Positions 26,025 to 35,489 are shown, numbered from the stretch's first letter. The stretch: DNA of 64,000 nt from Roseovarius arcticus (GCF_006125015.1 NZ_SZZN01000001.1:1984001-2048000); one strand, 5' to 3'. Numbers and translations: made by a program. The notes: a model not told the origin generated them from the letters alone.

Positions 26025-26828
26025 CTATGCTTTCAACCGGTAGCCGCGCGTGAACATCACCAGTGCGATTGCCGCAACCGCCAGTGTCGAGCCAGTCGCG
26101 ACGACTGCGCCCAGCGCAGGCGCGCTGTCCGATACGCCCAGCACAGAGTAGCGTAGGCCGTCGATCAAATAAAAGATCGGATTGAAATGCGTGATCGCCC
26201 TCAGGACGGGCGGCAACGCGTCGACCGAATAGAATGTGCCCGACAAAAACGCGAGAGGCGTGACAATAAAGTTCGTGATCGCAGCCATCTGGTCAAATCT
26301 GTTGGCATAAATGCCCGCGACAATGCCCACTGCCCCCATAAAGGCCGATCCCAGAATAACGTATCCGATCAGCATTAAAGGGTGCTGCGGCATGATCTCA
26401 AGGAATATCGCAAGGCCAGCAGAGATAGCGACCGCGACAAAAAGGCCGCGCCCGATGCCCCCCACCAGATAGCCGATAACCAGCTCGGCCGGGCTGAGCG
26501 GCGGCATGAGCGTGTCAACGATATTACCCTGCACCTTGCCAATGACGATCGACGACGATGTGTTGGCAAAGGCGTTTTGAATAACAGTCATCATCAGGAT
26601 GCCCGGTGCGATAAAATGCGTGAACGGCACGCCCATCACATCCCCGCGTGCGGGGCCGATAGCGATGGTAAAGATCAGCAAAAACAGCGCAGCGGTGGCC
26701 AGCGGCGCCAGCAACGTCTGCGTCCAGACCGCCAAGAAGCGCTGCATCTCGCGCGAGCAGAGCGTAGCAAGCCCCAGCCAATTGACCCGGCCAAAGCGGC
26801 GTGTGCCCATTTGTGCAAAATCATGCAT
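26025..26828 (-). CDS. ABC-2 type transporter permease
   Basis: The protein has 267 residues with about six membrane helices. RVNWLGLATLCSREMQRFLA leads into the first helix. Segments such as VIQNAFANTSSSIVIGKVQG, NIVDTLMPPLSPAELVIGYL and THFNPIFYLIDGLRYS are typical of the NodJ/YadH-type export permeases. ATG 26828 is chosen because AAGGAAACAAGCG precedes it; upstream in-frame Met lacks a site. No ATP-binding partner gene is adjacent. Substrate unknown, with lipid, polysaccharide or drug export possible. Confidence 0.85.
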   Translation of the reverse strand: MHDFAQMGTRRFGRVNWLGLATLCSREMQRFLAVWTQTLLAPLATAALFLLIFTIAIGPARGDVMGVPFTHFIAPGILMMTVIQNAFANTSSSIVIGKVQGNIVDTLMPPLSPAELVIGYLVGGIGRGLFVAVAISAGLAIFLEIMPQHPLMLIGYVILGSAFMGAVGIVAGIYANRFDQMAAITNFIVTPLAFLSGTFYSVDALPPVLRAITHFNPIFYLIDGLRYSVLGVSDSAPALGAVVATGSTLAVAAIALVMFTRGYRLKA

Positions 26829-27000
26829 CGCTTGTTTCCTTAGTATTTGCAGCGCGGTGGGCGCCCTCGTGCGTGGCAGCAATGGCACGCCGCCTGATTC
26901 GACGTCTTGTAACTCAGGCGTGAGTGATTAGAATAGGGCACTCAGGAAATTTGCGGGTCGCCGCGCCCATTGGCGCCGTCCCAAGTTATAGGAACGGGCC

Positions 27001-27609
27001 ATGTCCTGGAGCGATGAACGTGTCGAGACACTAAAGAAAATGTGGGGCGAGGGCCAATCGGCCAGCCAGATCGCCAAGGAACTTGGCGGCGTCACCCGTA
27101 ACGCGGTGATTGGCAAAGTGCACCGCCTTGGTCTGTCAAACCGCAATGGCGGCGCTGGTGCGGCAGCAGCAGGGACGAGCGCTGGTGCAGATGCCGCCGC
27201 AGCAAAGCCTGCTACAAAGGCCCCGTCAAAGCCGTCCGCCAAGGCGGCCGCGCCCAAGCCTGCCGCCAAGGCGGAGCCTAAAGTCGAACCGGAGGAGGAG
27301 GAAGCGCCCGCCGCGCCCGTCACCCGCATCAAGCCGATCATTCCGGCGGGCCAGCCGCTGCCTCCGCAGCCTTCTACAAACGAAATCGACCCCAAGGCGC
27401 TGGCGAAAGTCAGCGAGGTCGAGAAGAAGGCCAAGCGGCTGCACCTGATGGAATTGACGTCGCGCACCTGCAAATGGCCGGTTGGCGATCCTGCGACAGA
27501 AGATTTCTGGTTTTGCGGCCTGACGGTTCAGGCCGGCAAGCCTTACTGCGAGGCGCATGTCGGTGTCGCGTTCCAGCCAATGAGCTCGCGGCGCGACCGC
27601 AGGCGTTAA
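27001..27609 (+). CDS. gcrA: GcrA-family cell-cycle transcriptional regulator
   Basis: The protein has 202 residues. The N-terminal domain opens MSWSDERVETLKKMWGEGQS and continues ASQIAKELGGVTRNAVIGKV, the classic GcrA DNA-binding helix-turn-helix. A central Ala/Lys/Pro-rich linker (about 45-110) is followed by the conserved sigma70-binding end, with TCKWPVGDPATEDFWFCG and KPYCEAHVGVAFQP. GcrA acts with CcrM methylation at GANTC sites; one GATTC lies at 26896-26900 upstream. A bidirectional terminator follows. Confidence 0.94.
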   Translation: MSWSDERVETLKKMWGEGQSASQIAKELGGVTRNAVIGKVHRLGLSNRNGGAGAAAAGTSAGADAAAAKPATKAPSKPSAKAAAPKPAAKAEPKVEPEEEEAPAAPVTRIKPIIPAGQPLPPQPSTNEIDPKALAKVSEVEKKAKRLHLMELTSRTCKWPVGDPATEDFWFCGLTVQAGKPYCEAHVGVAFQPMSSRRDRRR

Positions 27610-27634
27610 GGCCTCCTCCATTCATAACTTAGTC

Positions 27635-27663
27635 AAAAGCCCTGCCAATCTGGCGGGGCTTTT
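27635..27663. terminator. Bidirectional terminator between gcrA and the AsmA-family gene
   Basis: AAAAGCCCTGCCA (27635-27647) pairs with TGGCGGGGCTTTT (27651-27663), one G-T pair. The A and T runs flank the stem on both sides, so it can serve both convergent genes. Confidence 0.85.
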
Positions 27664-27692
27664 GATTTGCAGGCCTCGGATGCCTGAAGGCG

Positions 27693-29780
27693 TTATTCGA
27701 ACAGCTTGAACAGTTCCTTCACGGCTTGTTCCTTGACGTTGTCTTTTATCGCGTCGTCGACCGACTGGCCCTCGCCAACGGTTACGCCCAGTTCCTTTTC
27801 GACGAATTTACCAATCTCCTTGTCGACCTCTTCGCGGGCTTTCTTTTCCAGCTTCTTGCGCTCTTCTTTGAAGTTGAGGTCGATCGCCTTTTCCAGATCG
27901 GGGCGGATCGAGGGGTTCGACCAAGGCCCACGGATACGCACCGGTATGGCAAGGCCGCGGCTGTTCTCGCCCTGCAGCAGGACAGGGGTAAAGAGATAGT
28001 CGATATCGCGCGCCCCCAGCCCAATACGGCCTTCGCCCGTTGCTGTAGCCAGCGGCATCGACATTTTTAAATCGTTGCCGCGCATATTACCGCCAGAGAT
28101 GGCAAAGCTGGCCGCAACCTCGTCAAAGACGGTGGTCCCGCCGCTGCCATCGCCCGTGCGCATCAGGCGATCCAGATCAAAGCCGCTGATGACGCCGCGC
28201 CCTGTTGCCACCTTTAGGTTGCCACTGAGGCTGTTCATGATCGCATGGACGGACTGGCCGACGCCGAGGAAATCAAGGCTGGCGGTGCCTGTGGTAGAGA
28301 ATCGGGTGATCCCTGCGGCGTCCGTCAACAGACGCTCCATATCAATGCCGCGCGCCATCAGATCACCGCCGACCGATAGGCCTGAGCGATTGTTGGCGAC
28401 CACTTGGCCCGACAGCGTTCCGCCATACCCCTCCAGCTGTTTTAGCTGGGCCACGGCGCGGGCCGCATCAATGGTCAGCAGGATGCTAGCCGCGCCGAAT
28501 TTGAATTGCCCCAGATCAATGCTTGAGGCGACCAGCGAGACGTTTGCGTCGACTGCACTTAGCGCGCTTGCATCAATGGCTGCCTGGGACCAGCCATCTA
28601 CGGCTGGCGCGCCGCTGCTGCTGCTGGTGGTGCCCCCTCCGGTGGTCCCTGCTCCGGTGCTGACCGCGCCGCCGCTTCCGCCACTGCTAGTACTAGCGCT
28701 ACTACTACCGCCTGTAAGCGCCCGTAGGTCTAACGCGCCCGCGTTCAACTGTGCGGTGATGCGCGGACGGGCGCCATCCGTGACGATATCCGCCGCGCCA
28801 GTCAGGGTATTGCCGCCCAGCCCCAGCGTCATATCACGCAGCGAAATGCGGATATCTTTGGTCAGGTTAAATTGCGCCTTGGCTGCAATTTCGCGGCCCA
28901 AGCCCTGCGGTAACTCCGCCGCTGGCAGGCCAAGCGCGGCCAGAAATTGGGCGGTATTGCTGATATCGGCGGTCATCTGCCCGTCCACTTGGGGTGCAGT
29001 GCTGGCGCGTCCATCAATGTCGAACGTGCCACCCCCGGTGGATACCGTCACCTTCAGCGGGGAAACCGCGCCCTCTAGGAATGGGCCAAACTTGTCGATG
29101 TGCCCCGCAATGCGCACGTCTTGCCCGGAAGGCCGCAGGACCACGTCGAAATTCGCCTCGCCGCCATAGCTGGGCCATGTTACGTCCAGACTAACGCCGT
29201 TCATTTCGCGCCGCGTGCCCGACTGCGCGTCAATATAGACGATAGATGCATCGGTAATCAGCGCGCGATCCAGCGTGAGGGCCAGCGCGTTAGACCTCGC
29301 CTCGGATGTGCCTTGTGTGCCTGTTCCGCTGCCCGCAGCAGCGTTGCCACCAGTGCTGCCCCCGGCAGTGCCTTGTCCGGTTGTGGCGACACCGTCGACG
29401 CCGATTTCCCAGTTGCCGCGTCCGGCCTTATCGCGCTCAATCACGATGCGGGGGCTGGCAACCTCCAGCCCGGTAATGCGCACTTCGCCGCGGATCAGCG
29501 CGATCGGATCAACGCCCAACTTCAAGCTGTCTGCGGTTAGCATTGGGCCGCCCGTGGCCCAGTCTGCTGTCGCTATGGTCGTCTTGCCGGTGCTGATGCC
29601 GAGGACGGGGTAAAAGCTGATCGAGGTGTCGCCAGTCATCGTAACCTCGCGCCCCGTCATGCTGCTGATCCGCTCGGCGGCGATAGAGGCTATCCGCTCG
29701 CCAGGCAGGAAAAACAGCGCGCCGACTGCAAGGATCGCGGCGATCAGGACAAAGCCAAGAATTTTCAAAAGGAATTTCAT
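27693..29780 (-). CDS. AsmA-family protein
   Basis: The protein has 695 residues with one N-terminal membrane anchor ([20 protein letters not shown]) followed by periplasmic beta-rich sequence. [20 protein letters not shown] and a C-terminal [20 protein letters not shown] are AsmA hallmarks. AsmA/TamB-like proteins help lipid transport to, or assembly of, the outer membrane. Two low-complexity Gly/Ser/Thr linkers occur (about residues 140-160 and 380-410). ATG 29780 has GAGG at 9 bases. It diverges from rimO. Confidence 0.88.
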   Translation of the reverse strand: MKFLLKILGFVLIAAILAVGALFFLPGERIASIAAERISSMTGREVTMTGDTSISFYPVLGISTGKTTIATADWATGGPMLTADSLKLGVDPIALIRGEVRITGLEVASPRIVIERDKAGRGNWEIGVDGVATTGQGTAGGSTGGNAAAGSGTGTQGTSEARSNALALTLDRALITDASIVYIDAQSGTRREMNGVSLDVTWPSYGGEANFDVVLRPSGQDVRIAGHIDKFGPFLEGAVSPLKVTVSTGGGTFDIDGRASTAPQVDGQMTADISNTAQFLAALGLPAAELPQGLGREIAAKAQFNLTKDIRISLRDMTLGLGGNTLTGAADIVTDGARPRITAQLNAGALDLRALTGGSSSASTSSGGSGGAVSTGAGTTGGGTTSSSSGAPAVDGWSQAAIDASALSAVDANVSLVASSIDLGQFKFGAASILLTIDAARAVAQLKQLEGYGGTLSGQVVANNRSGLSVGGDLMARGIDMERLLTDAAGITRFSTTGTASLDFLGVGQSVHAIMNSLSGNLKVATGRGVISGFDLDRLMRTGDGSGGTTVFDEVAASFAISGGNMRGNDLKMSMPLATATGEGRIGLGARDIDYLFTPVLLQGENSRGLAIPVRIRGPWSNPSIRPDLEKAIDLNFKEERKKLEKKAREEVDKEIGKFVEKELGVTVGEGQSVDDAIKDNVKEQAVKELFKLFE

Positions 29781-29904
29781 GTGCAGCCTCATTGCCTTTG
29801 GCGGCCGTGGATGCCGCCTTTTGCAACGCAGCTTAGGGCCGCGCCTACGGCCCTGCAATAGTTTGCCCCTTTTGCACAGGTCGCGCGTGCCCTATATCGC
29901 GCTG

Positions 29905-31281
29905 ATGAGCACCAATCCCCCCGACCTACGCCCCGATCTGGCCCGTGCGCGTCTGACGCCCAGCCCCAAACGTGACGGCCAGCCGCATATCGGCATGGTG
30001 TCGCTGGGCTGCCCCAAAGCGTTGGTCGATAGCGAGCGCATCCTGACACGCCTGCGGGCCGAGGGCTATGGCATCTCGCCCGACTATACCGGGGCCGATG
30101 CGGTGATCGTGAACACCTGCGGATTTCTGGATTCGGCCAAGGCCGAAAGCCTCGCCGCGATCGGCGAAGCGCTGGCCGAGAATGGCCGCGTGATCGTAAC
30201 GGGCTGCCTCGGTGCTGAGCCAGAATACATCACTGGCGCGCATCCCAGCGTGATGGCCGTTACTGGCCCGCACCAGTATGAGCAGGTGCTGGATGCGGTT
30301 CACGCCGCTGTGCCGCCCCGGCCCGATCCCTACATTGATTTGCTGCCCGCATCCGGCGTTAGCCTGACACCGAGGCACTACTCTTATCTAAAGATTTCTG
30401 AGGGTTGTAACCATAAGTGCAAGTTCTGCATTATCCCCGACATGCGTGGCCGCCTCGCCTCGCGGCCCGCTCATGCAGTGCTGCGCGAGGCTGAAAAGCT
30501 GGTTGATAATGGCGTACGCGAGTTGCTGGTGATTAGCCAAGACACCTCGGCCTATGGCGTCGATATCAGGCACGCGGAGGAGCGCGGCCACCGCGCCCAT
30601 ATCACCGATCTGGCGCGCGATCTGGGCTCGCTTGGGGCGTGGGTGCGGCTGCATTACGTCTATCCCTATCCGCATGTGCGCCAGTTGATCCCACTGATGG
30701 CTGAGGGCCTAGTGCTGCCATACCTCGACATCCCATTTCAGCACGCGCACCCCGATGTACTGCGCCGTATGGCCCGCCCTGCGGCAGCGGCCAAAACGCT
30801 GGACGAAATTGCGGCATGGCGCGATGTCTGTCCCGATATTACCCTACGCAGCACCTTTATCGTCGGCTACCCCGGCGAGACGGAGGCAGAGTTTCAGACC
30901 CTGTTGGACTGGCTGGACGAGGCGCAGCTAGACCGCGTAGGATGTTTTAAATACGAAAACGTCGCAGGTGCGCGATCTAACGATCTGCCTGACCATGTAC
31001 CTGAGGAGGTCAAGCAGGAGCGCTGGGACCGTTTCATGGAAAAGGCGCAGACCATTTCAGTGGACAAACTGGCAGCCAAGGTCGGCACGTTCCAAGATGT
31101 GCTGATCGACGACATCGACGAGGATGGCATCGCCACCTGCCGCACCAAGGCGGATGCCCCCGAGATTGACGGTAACCTCTTTATTGATGAGGGAACGGAT
31201 GGCCTGTCGGTCGGTGATCTGGTGCGTGTCGAGGTGGACGAGGCGGGCGAATATGATCTGTGGGGCAAACTGCACGCCTGA
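29905..31281 (+). CDS. rimO: Ribosomal protein S12 methylthiotransferase RimO
   Basis: The protein has 458 residues. The N-terminal MTTase domain has three Cys in [29 protein letters not shown] and [12 protein letters not shown]. The radical-SAM cluster is [19 protein letters not shown] with CxxxCxx[20 protein letters not shown] and a C-terminal TRAM domain (about 390-455) follow. It methylthiolates an Asp of S12. ATG 29905 ([16 protein letters not shown]) is taken because the family domain begins soon after and the upstream frame overlaps the divergent asmA promoter. Confidence 0.95.
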   Translation: MSTNPPDLRPDLARARLTPSPKRDGQPHIGMVSLGCPKALVDSERILTRLRAEGYGISPDYTGADAVIVNTCGFLDSAKAESLAAIGEALAENGRVIVTGCLGAEPEYITGAHPSVMAVTGPHQYEQVLDAVHAAVPPRPDPYIDLLPASGVSLTPRHYSYLKISEGCNHKCKFCIIPDMRGRLASRPAHAVLREAEKLVDNGVRELLVISQDTSAYGVDIRHAEERGHRAHITDLARDLGSLGAWVRLHYVYPYPHVRQLIPLMAEGLVLPYLDIPFQHAHPDVLRRMARPAAAAKTLDEIAAWRDVCPDITLRSTFIVGYPGETEAEFQTLLDWLDEAQLDRVGCFKYENVAGARSNDLPDHVPEEVKQERWDRFMEKAQTISVDKLAAKVGTFQDVLIDDIDEDGIATCRTKADAPEIDGNLFIDEGTDGLSVGDLVRVEVDEAGEYDLWGKLHA

Positions 31282-31295
31282 CGACTGCCAGAGCG

Positions 31296-31652
31296 CTACC
31301 CGGCAAACTCGGCCAGCCATGCGTCCACACAGGTCTGGACGTGACGAAACCGGTCGCCGCCCAGATGTTTGCCGCCATACCAGCGCGTGACGACGATGAT
31401 CTGGCCGGTTAGCTTCGCCCGCTCAAGCATTCTCACGATAACCATACCGGCCCCCGCCTCGCCGTCGTCGCCCTTTAGCGGGGTACCGTCCGGCAGCAGG
31501 ACCGCCCATGTATTATGGGTCGCCTTGGCGAACTTCTTGGCCTGTTTCAGCTCTTTGAGAAACGCGTCCACTTCCTCGCGCGAGGTGGCGGGGCCACCGG
31601 AGACCGCGTATTTCGATCCCCGGTCGCTGACGATGCCGGTCAGTTGGTGCAT
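31296..31652 (-). CDS. IMPACT/YigZ N-terminal-domain protein
   Basis: The protein has 118 residues. THNTWAVLLPDGTPLKGDDG and EAGAGM, then IIVVTRWYGGKHLGGDRF, are the core of the UPF0029/YigZ N-terminal domain. Typical YigZ is about 200 residues with a second domain, absent here. The domain is proposed to regulate ribosome-associated factors in eukaryotes; the bacterial role is unclear. It lies 8 bases downstream of the M48 gene on the same strand. Confidence 0.85.
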   Translation of the reverse strand: MHQLTGIVSDRGSKYAVSGGPATSREEVDAFLKELKQAKKFAKATHNTWAVLLPDGTPLKGDDGEAGAGMVIVRMLERAKLTGQIIVVTRWYGGKHLGGDRFRHVQTCVDAWLAEFAG

Positions 31653-31660
31653 TGCTGCAC

Positions 31661-32371
31661 TCAGAGACTGTCGTTGACCCGCCGGACCGTTTCGATCCGC
31701 TTGGCGTTGGGCGGGTGCGTTCCTAGGAAACGGTCGCCGGGATCTGCGATCTGGGTAAAGAACGCAGCCCCGCGTACCGGATCATATCCAGCCCGCTTGG
31801 TAATAACGGTCCCGAGGGCGTCTGCCTCCAACTCGTAATCCTTGGAATAGGTGCGCGCGCCAAGGCCAGCACCAAGGTCGGTCGCGTTTTGGATCGCGCC
31901 CTGCCCGGCGCCAGTGATTGACGCCAGTCCGCCCAAGAGGACCGCGCCAGCCATCGCATTGTTGCGCTGGCGCTCAAGGTGGCCGCTGATGTGGTGCGCC
32001 GCTTCATGCCCCATGACAAACGCCAGTTCGTCGCGGTTGCGCACTTCGGCGATCAGCGCGAGGTTGAAGGCCAGAATGGGGCGGCCCTGCTGGTCAACCG
32101 TTTGAAAGGCGTTGGCAGGTTGACCGGGCCGGTCATCAACGACGATGCGGAAGTCGCAGTTTAGGTTCGTCGTGCGCGCCCGGCATTCCTGCTCGGCCAC
32201 AGGCTCGACCGAGGCAACCACGGCGTTAAACTGCGCGATGTTGCCCGATGTGGGAACGCCCGGTGCCTTGGCAGGCTGCACGGCGCGCTGGCCAGAAGGC
32301 GCGCCCGTGGATTGAGGCGCCACGTCGCAGGCAGCCAGTGCCAGAACGCAGAGCAAGGTGAGCTTTTTCAT
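31661..32371 (-). CDS. M48-family zinc metalloprotease, lipoprotein
   Basis: The protein has 236 residues. The signal MKKLTLLCVLALAAC ends in a lipobox with Cys15. The zinc site is GHEAAHHISGH (His122, Glu123, His126) and the third ligand Glu is in YELEADALGT. The M48 family includes BepA/LoiP-type periplasmic quality-control proteases. The C-terminal FLGTHPPNAKRIETVR is the usual ending. It is upstream of the IMPACT-N gene, and divergent from the nitroreductase across a 261-base gap in which I see no gene. Confidence 0.92.
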   Translation of the reverse strand: MKKLTLLCVLALAACDVAPQSTGAPSGQRAVQPAKAPGVPTSGNIAQFNAVVASVEPVAEQECRARTTNLNCDFRIVVDDRPGQPANAFQTVDQQGRPILAFNLALIAEVRNRDELAFVMGHEAAHHISGHLERQRNNAMAGAVLLGGLASITGAGQGAIQNATDLGAGLGARTYSKDYELEADALGTVITKRAGYDPVRGAAFFTQIADPGDRFLGTHPPNAKRIETVRRVNDSL

Positions 32372-32632
32372 CGAATTCCTCCGGGTAATGCGGTTGCCTG
32401 CAACTTAGCCACGCCCGCCGCCAAGTAAAAGCGCGATTGCGCGTAGAATTGAGTGCGCGTGCAAGCTACCGCCGATCCGGCGGGGGTACTGCCGCGCGCG
32501 AGACAAGTCATCTAGCGCGCCGCGCGGCCTAGTCAAAAGCGTCTCGCACCGCCCCTTTGCACCAAACACTTGACCCCGCGCCGCGCCGGCACGACATAAG
32601 GCACCTGTTACCTGACCCCCCGGAGCCTCGCC

Positions 32633-33205
32633 ATGCCGACCCCCCGCCCCGACGTGCTGGATTTTCTGGCCACCCGCCGCTCGCGCCCGGCCAAGACGCT
32701 GGGCCTGCCAGTGCCGGACCGCGCCGACCTGATCCCGATGCTAGAGATGGCCGCGCGCAGCCCGGATCATGGCAAGCTGGAGCCGTGGCGCTTTGTTGTG
32801 CTTGAGCGCGGCGCGCTGGTGCGTCTGGCGGATGCGATCCCCAGCCATGCGGCGGGCCTGGACGCCGAGTCCGTCGCGAAGGCGCAGAAACAATTTGCGG
32901 ATGCCCATCTGGCCGTCGCAGTGATCGAGGTGCAGCGCCCCTCGCACAAAGTGCCCCCCATCGAGCAGACCTATTCCGCCGGGGCAGTCTGCCTTGCGCT
33001 GTTGAACGCCGCGCTTGCGTCCGGTTGGGGTGCAAACTGGCTAAGCGGCTGGGCAAGCCATGATACAGGCTTTGCCGCAGCCGCACTTGGCCTTGCCCCA
33101 AACGAGCGGGTCGCAGGGCTCATCCACATCGGCACCGAAACCAGCGCACCGCCAGAGCGGCCCCGACCCGACATCGCCGCGATCACGACGTGGCTGCCTG
33201 AGTGA
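32633..33205 (+). CDS. Nitroreductase-family flavoprotein (YdjA-like)
   Basis: The protein has 190 residues, near the short YdjA subtype. LDFLATRRSRPAKTLGLPVP is the phosphate-binding start of the FMN domain; MAARSPDHGKLEPWRFVVLE and SAGAVCLALLNAALASGWGA are characteristic. These enzymes bind FMN and reduce nitroaromatics or quinones with NAD(P)H, the physiological substrate being uncertain. Its stop overlaps the GTG start of the next gene by two bases, so the two are translationally coupled. Confidence 0.9.
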   Translation: MPTPRPDVLDFLATRRSRPAKTLGLPVPDRADLIPMLEMAARSPDHGKLEPWRFVVLERGALVRLADAIPSHAAGLDAESVAKAQKQFADAHLAVAVIEVQRPSHKVPPIEQTYSAGAVCLALLNAALASGWGANWLSGWASHDTGFAAAALGLAPNERVAGLIHIGTETSAPPERPRPDIAAITTWLPE

Positions 33206-33906
33206 TCTTTACCTCCTTCACCAAAGCGCTGGCACAGATGGGCGATCCGCGATTTCGCCGGGTGCTAATTCTGGGCGTCGCCCTGACGCTGGCGCTGCTC
33301 TTTGCGATCTATGTGGCGGTTTTGTTGTCTATTTCATGGCTGACCGGCGACGCCGTCACCCTGCCCCTGCTGGGCGAGGTGCGGTGGATGGACGACCTGC
33401 TGGGCTGGACCAGCCTGATCGCGATGCTGGTAATGTCAGTCTTCCTGATGGTTCCAGTGGCGTCTGCCATCACCGGCTTTTTCCTTGATGATGTCGCGGC
33501 GGCGGTCGAGGCGCGGCACTATCCAGATCTGCCACCTGTCCCCCGGATGCCATGGATGGATACGCTCCGCGATACGCTGGGGTTTCTGGGTGTGCTAATC
33601 GGCGTGAACCTTCTGGCGCTTGTCCTCTATATCGCGCTTCCCTTTGGGGCATTCGCGATCTTTTGGGCGTTGAATGGATATCTGCTGGGCCGGGAGTATT
33701 TCCAGCTGGCGGCGATGCGCCGACTGGGCCGGGCAGGCGCGCAAGAGTTGCGGCGCCGTCACTGGCTGCGGGTCTGGGGCGCGGGTGTTCTGATGGCGAT
33801 CCCTCTTTCGATACCGCTGCTTAATCTGGTAATTCCGATTCTAGGTGCCGCGACCTTTACCCACCTAGTCCACGCCCTTCGACCGGACCGGGGCCGAACC
33901 GGCTGA
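33202..33906 (+). CDS. EI24-domain membrane protein (CysZ-like)
   Basis: The protein has 234 residues with four or more hydrophobic segments. RRVLILGVALTLALLFAIYV is the first, LLGWTSLIAMLVMSVFLMVP the second, TLGFLGVLIGVNLLALVLYI the third, and a fourth lies around 195-215. The loop FAIFWALNGYLLGREYF is the EI24/CysZ signature. CysZ imports sulfate, but no cysteine genes are near, so the substrate is not assigned. The start is GTG within GTGA of the nitroreductase stop. Its 3' end overlaps the convergent DUF1467 gene by 50 bases. Confidence 0.82.
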   Translation: MIFTSFTKALAQMGDPRFRRVLILGVALTLALLFAIYVAVLLSISWLTGDAVTLPLLGEVRWMDDLLGWTSLIAMLVMSVFLMVPVASAITGFFLDDVAAAVEARHYPDLPPVPRMPWMDTLRDTLGFLGVLIGVNLLALVLYIALPFGAFAIFWALNGYLLGREYFQLAAMRRLGRAGAQELRRRHWLRVWGAGVLMAIPLSIPLLNLVIPILGAATFTHLVHALRPDRGRTG

Positions 33907-34156
33907 ACAGGTCGATATCGTCCAGTGTTATAGCTCCTGACAGGATGCACCACGCTGCAATGGCCCAAATGACAATCGCGACGGCGGTAGTGATCCATGC
34001 CTTTTTCTTGAGATCGTGGCGCGCGGGCGATCCGTTATGCGTGCCGGGCACCACGTCGCCTGCCTCGCCTTGGGTTTGCAGGCGAATCGGAATGGCGACA
34101 AAGAACGTCATGGCCCAAATCATCACAAAGAGGACCAAACCAGAGACGGGGCTCAT
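33857..34156 (-). CDS. DUF1467 membrane protein
   Basis: The protein has 99 residues with two hydrophobic helices (VLFVMIWAMTFFVAIPI and WITTAVAIVIWAIAAWCILS). IPIRLQTQGEAGDVVPGTHN is the DUF1467 signature. Its ATG overlaps the mce stop as ATGA at 34156, a pairing often seen in Rhodobacteraceae. The last 50 bases overlap the 3' end of the EI24 gene on the other strand. Function unknown. Confidence 0.85.
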   Translation of the reverse strand: MSPVSGLVLFVMIWAMTFFVAIPIRLQTQGEAGDVVPGTHNGSPARHDLKKKAWITTAVAIVIWAIAAWCILSGAITLDDIDLFSRFGPGPVEGRGLGG

Positions 34157-34560
34157 CAGACTTCCTCCAACTCAATCAGACACCCGTTAAAATCCTTGGG
34201 ATGCAAGAAGATCACAGGCTTGCCGTGTGCGCCAATTTTGGGCGTACCATCCCCCAGGACGCGCGCGCCTGACGCGGTCAACTGCGCGCGCGCAGCGGCG
34301 ATGTCGTCCACCTCATAGCAGATGTGATGAATGCCGCCCGCCGGGTTCTTGTCCAAGAAGCCGCGAATCGGGCTGCCGTCGCCCAGAGGGTACAAAAGCT
34401 CGATCTTTGTATTCGGCAACTCGATGAAAACGACGGTCACGCCATGATCCGGCTCGTCCTGCGGCGCGCCCACGTTCGCGCCCAATGCGCCCGAATATTG
34501 CGCGATCGCAGCGGCGAGATCGGGCACAGCGATAGCGACGTGATTGAGGCGTCCGATCAT
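34156..34560 (-). CDS. mce: Methylmalonyl-CoA epimerase
   Basis: The protein has 134 residues of the glyoxalase/VOC fold. LNHVAIAVPDLAAAIAQYSG opens the first module, and GGIHHICYEVDDIAAARAQL and VIFLHPKDFNGCLIELEE the second. The conserved metal-ligand His and Glu residues (LNHVAI, HHICYE, IELEE) are present. It interconverts the R and S forms of methylmalonyl-CoA, supplying the mutase served by MeaB (18642-19649). Confidence 0.93.
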   Translation of the reverse strand: MIGRLNHVAIAVPDLAAAIAQYSGALGANVGAPQDEPDHGVTVVFIELPNTKIELLYPLGDGSPIRGFLDKNPAGGIHHICYEVDDIAAARAQLTASGARVLGDGTPKIGAHGKPVIFLHPKDFNGCLIELEEV

Positions 34561-34704
34561 GGCTTATCCTTTGTTTTGTGGCGTTCGGGGATAGTTGAGG
34601 CCTGTTTAGTCCTGTTATGCGACCCGTGCAGCGCAGAGGCAAGCGGGCGATGCGTCGCACGGGGGTGTGGCTACCCTGCGCAACGCTTGAATTTCGCCGC
34701 ATGC

Positions 34705-34726
34705 GTTAACCCCCCGTTAGCCAAGT
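34705..34726 (+). promoter_or_regulatory. CtrA-like TTAACC box upstream of the response-regulator gene
   Basis: GTTAACCCCCCGTTAGCC followed by AAGT matches the element at 1396-1417 at 19 of 22 positions. It ends 46 bases before the start at 34773. Assignment to CtrA is an inference from the TTAA-N7-TTWR layout. Confidence 0.4.
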
Positions 34727-34772
34727 CTGCGTAACGCTGTTGTCATCAATGCTGCCAACAGGAGAGATGAGC

Positions 34773-35489
34773 ATGGACGATCTGCCGGTACTGACCCCCA
34801 TCATCAACCCCACCGCCGCCCGCCCGCTATTGGGAATGACGGTGCTGGTGGTCGAAGATAGCCTTTACGCCTGCGATGCGATGCGGCTGATGTGCCTGCA
34901 CTCGGGCGCACGTATCAGACGCGCGGACTGCCTGCGCTCTGCCCGGCGGCACTTGCAGGTCTACCGCCCGTCTGTGGTGATCATCGATCTGGGTCTACCG
35001 GACGGATCGGGCCTGGACCTGATCGAGGAATTAGCCGCCGCCACCCCGCGCGTTGCCAGCATCCTTGGCGCCAGCGGTATGGATGGCAGCGAGGCAGGTG
35101 CCATCGCCGCAGGTGCAGATGGTTTTATCGACAAACCACTGACGAATTTGGGCGTTTTTCAGCAGACAATCCTCGCGACCCTGCCCCAAGATCGTCAGCC
35201 TACCGGTCCCCGCGTCTTGCGAAATGAGGATGTGTGCCCCGACCCACTGGCCTATCGCGACGACATGGCGCACGTCTCTAACCTGCTGGACGAGCATTCG
35301 GACGGCCCGGTGCTAGATTACGTGGCACAGTTTCTGGTCGGCGTCGCACGCTCGGCCGATGATATGCAACTGGCGCAGGCGGCTGATGCACTGTCGAACC
35401 AGCGACGCACTGGCGCGGCCCTGAACACACATCTGGCGCAGGTCGCCGGCCTCGTGCAAGAGCGGCTGACCAACCGGGCAGCGATGTAA
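34773..35489 (+). CDS. Response-regulator receiver-domain protein
   Basis: The protein has 238 residues. The receiver domain runs about 20-140: MTVLVVEDS with acidic pocket Glu28/Asp29, phosphoacceptor Asp72 in VVIIDLGLPDGSGLDLI, and Lys121 in FIDKPLTN. The remaining about 100 residues (LDEHSDGPVLDYVAQFLVGV and LAQAADALSNQRRTGAALNT) are helical without a DNA-binding domain that I recognise, so it may act through protein contact. No histidine kinase is nearby. AGGAGA lies 8 bases before ATG 34773; ATG 34767 is an alternative. Confidence 0.82.
   Translation: MDDLPVLTPIINPTAARPLLGMTVLVVEDSLYACDAMRLMCLHSGARIRRADCLRSARRHLQVYRPSVVIIDLGLPDGSGLDLIEELAAATPRVASILGASGMDGSEAGAIAAGADGFIDKPLTNLGVFQQTILATLPQDRQPTGPRVLRNEDVCPDPLAYRDDMAHVSNLLDEHSDGPVLDYVAQFLVGVARSADDMQLAQAADALSNQRRTGAALNTHLAQVAGLVQERLTNRAAM

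Noticed and set aside
28613..28720. Possible simple-sequence or CRISPR-like repeat
   Set aside because: The irregular CTG/CCG/CTA triplets encode the Gly/Ser/Thr linker of the AsmA-family protein; there are no spaced direct repeats.
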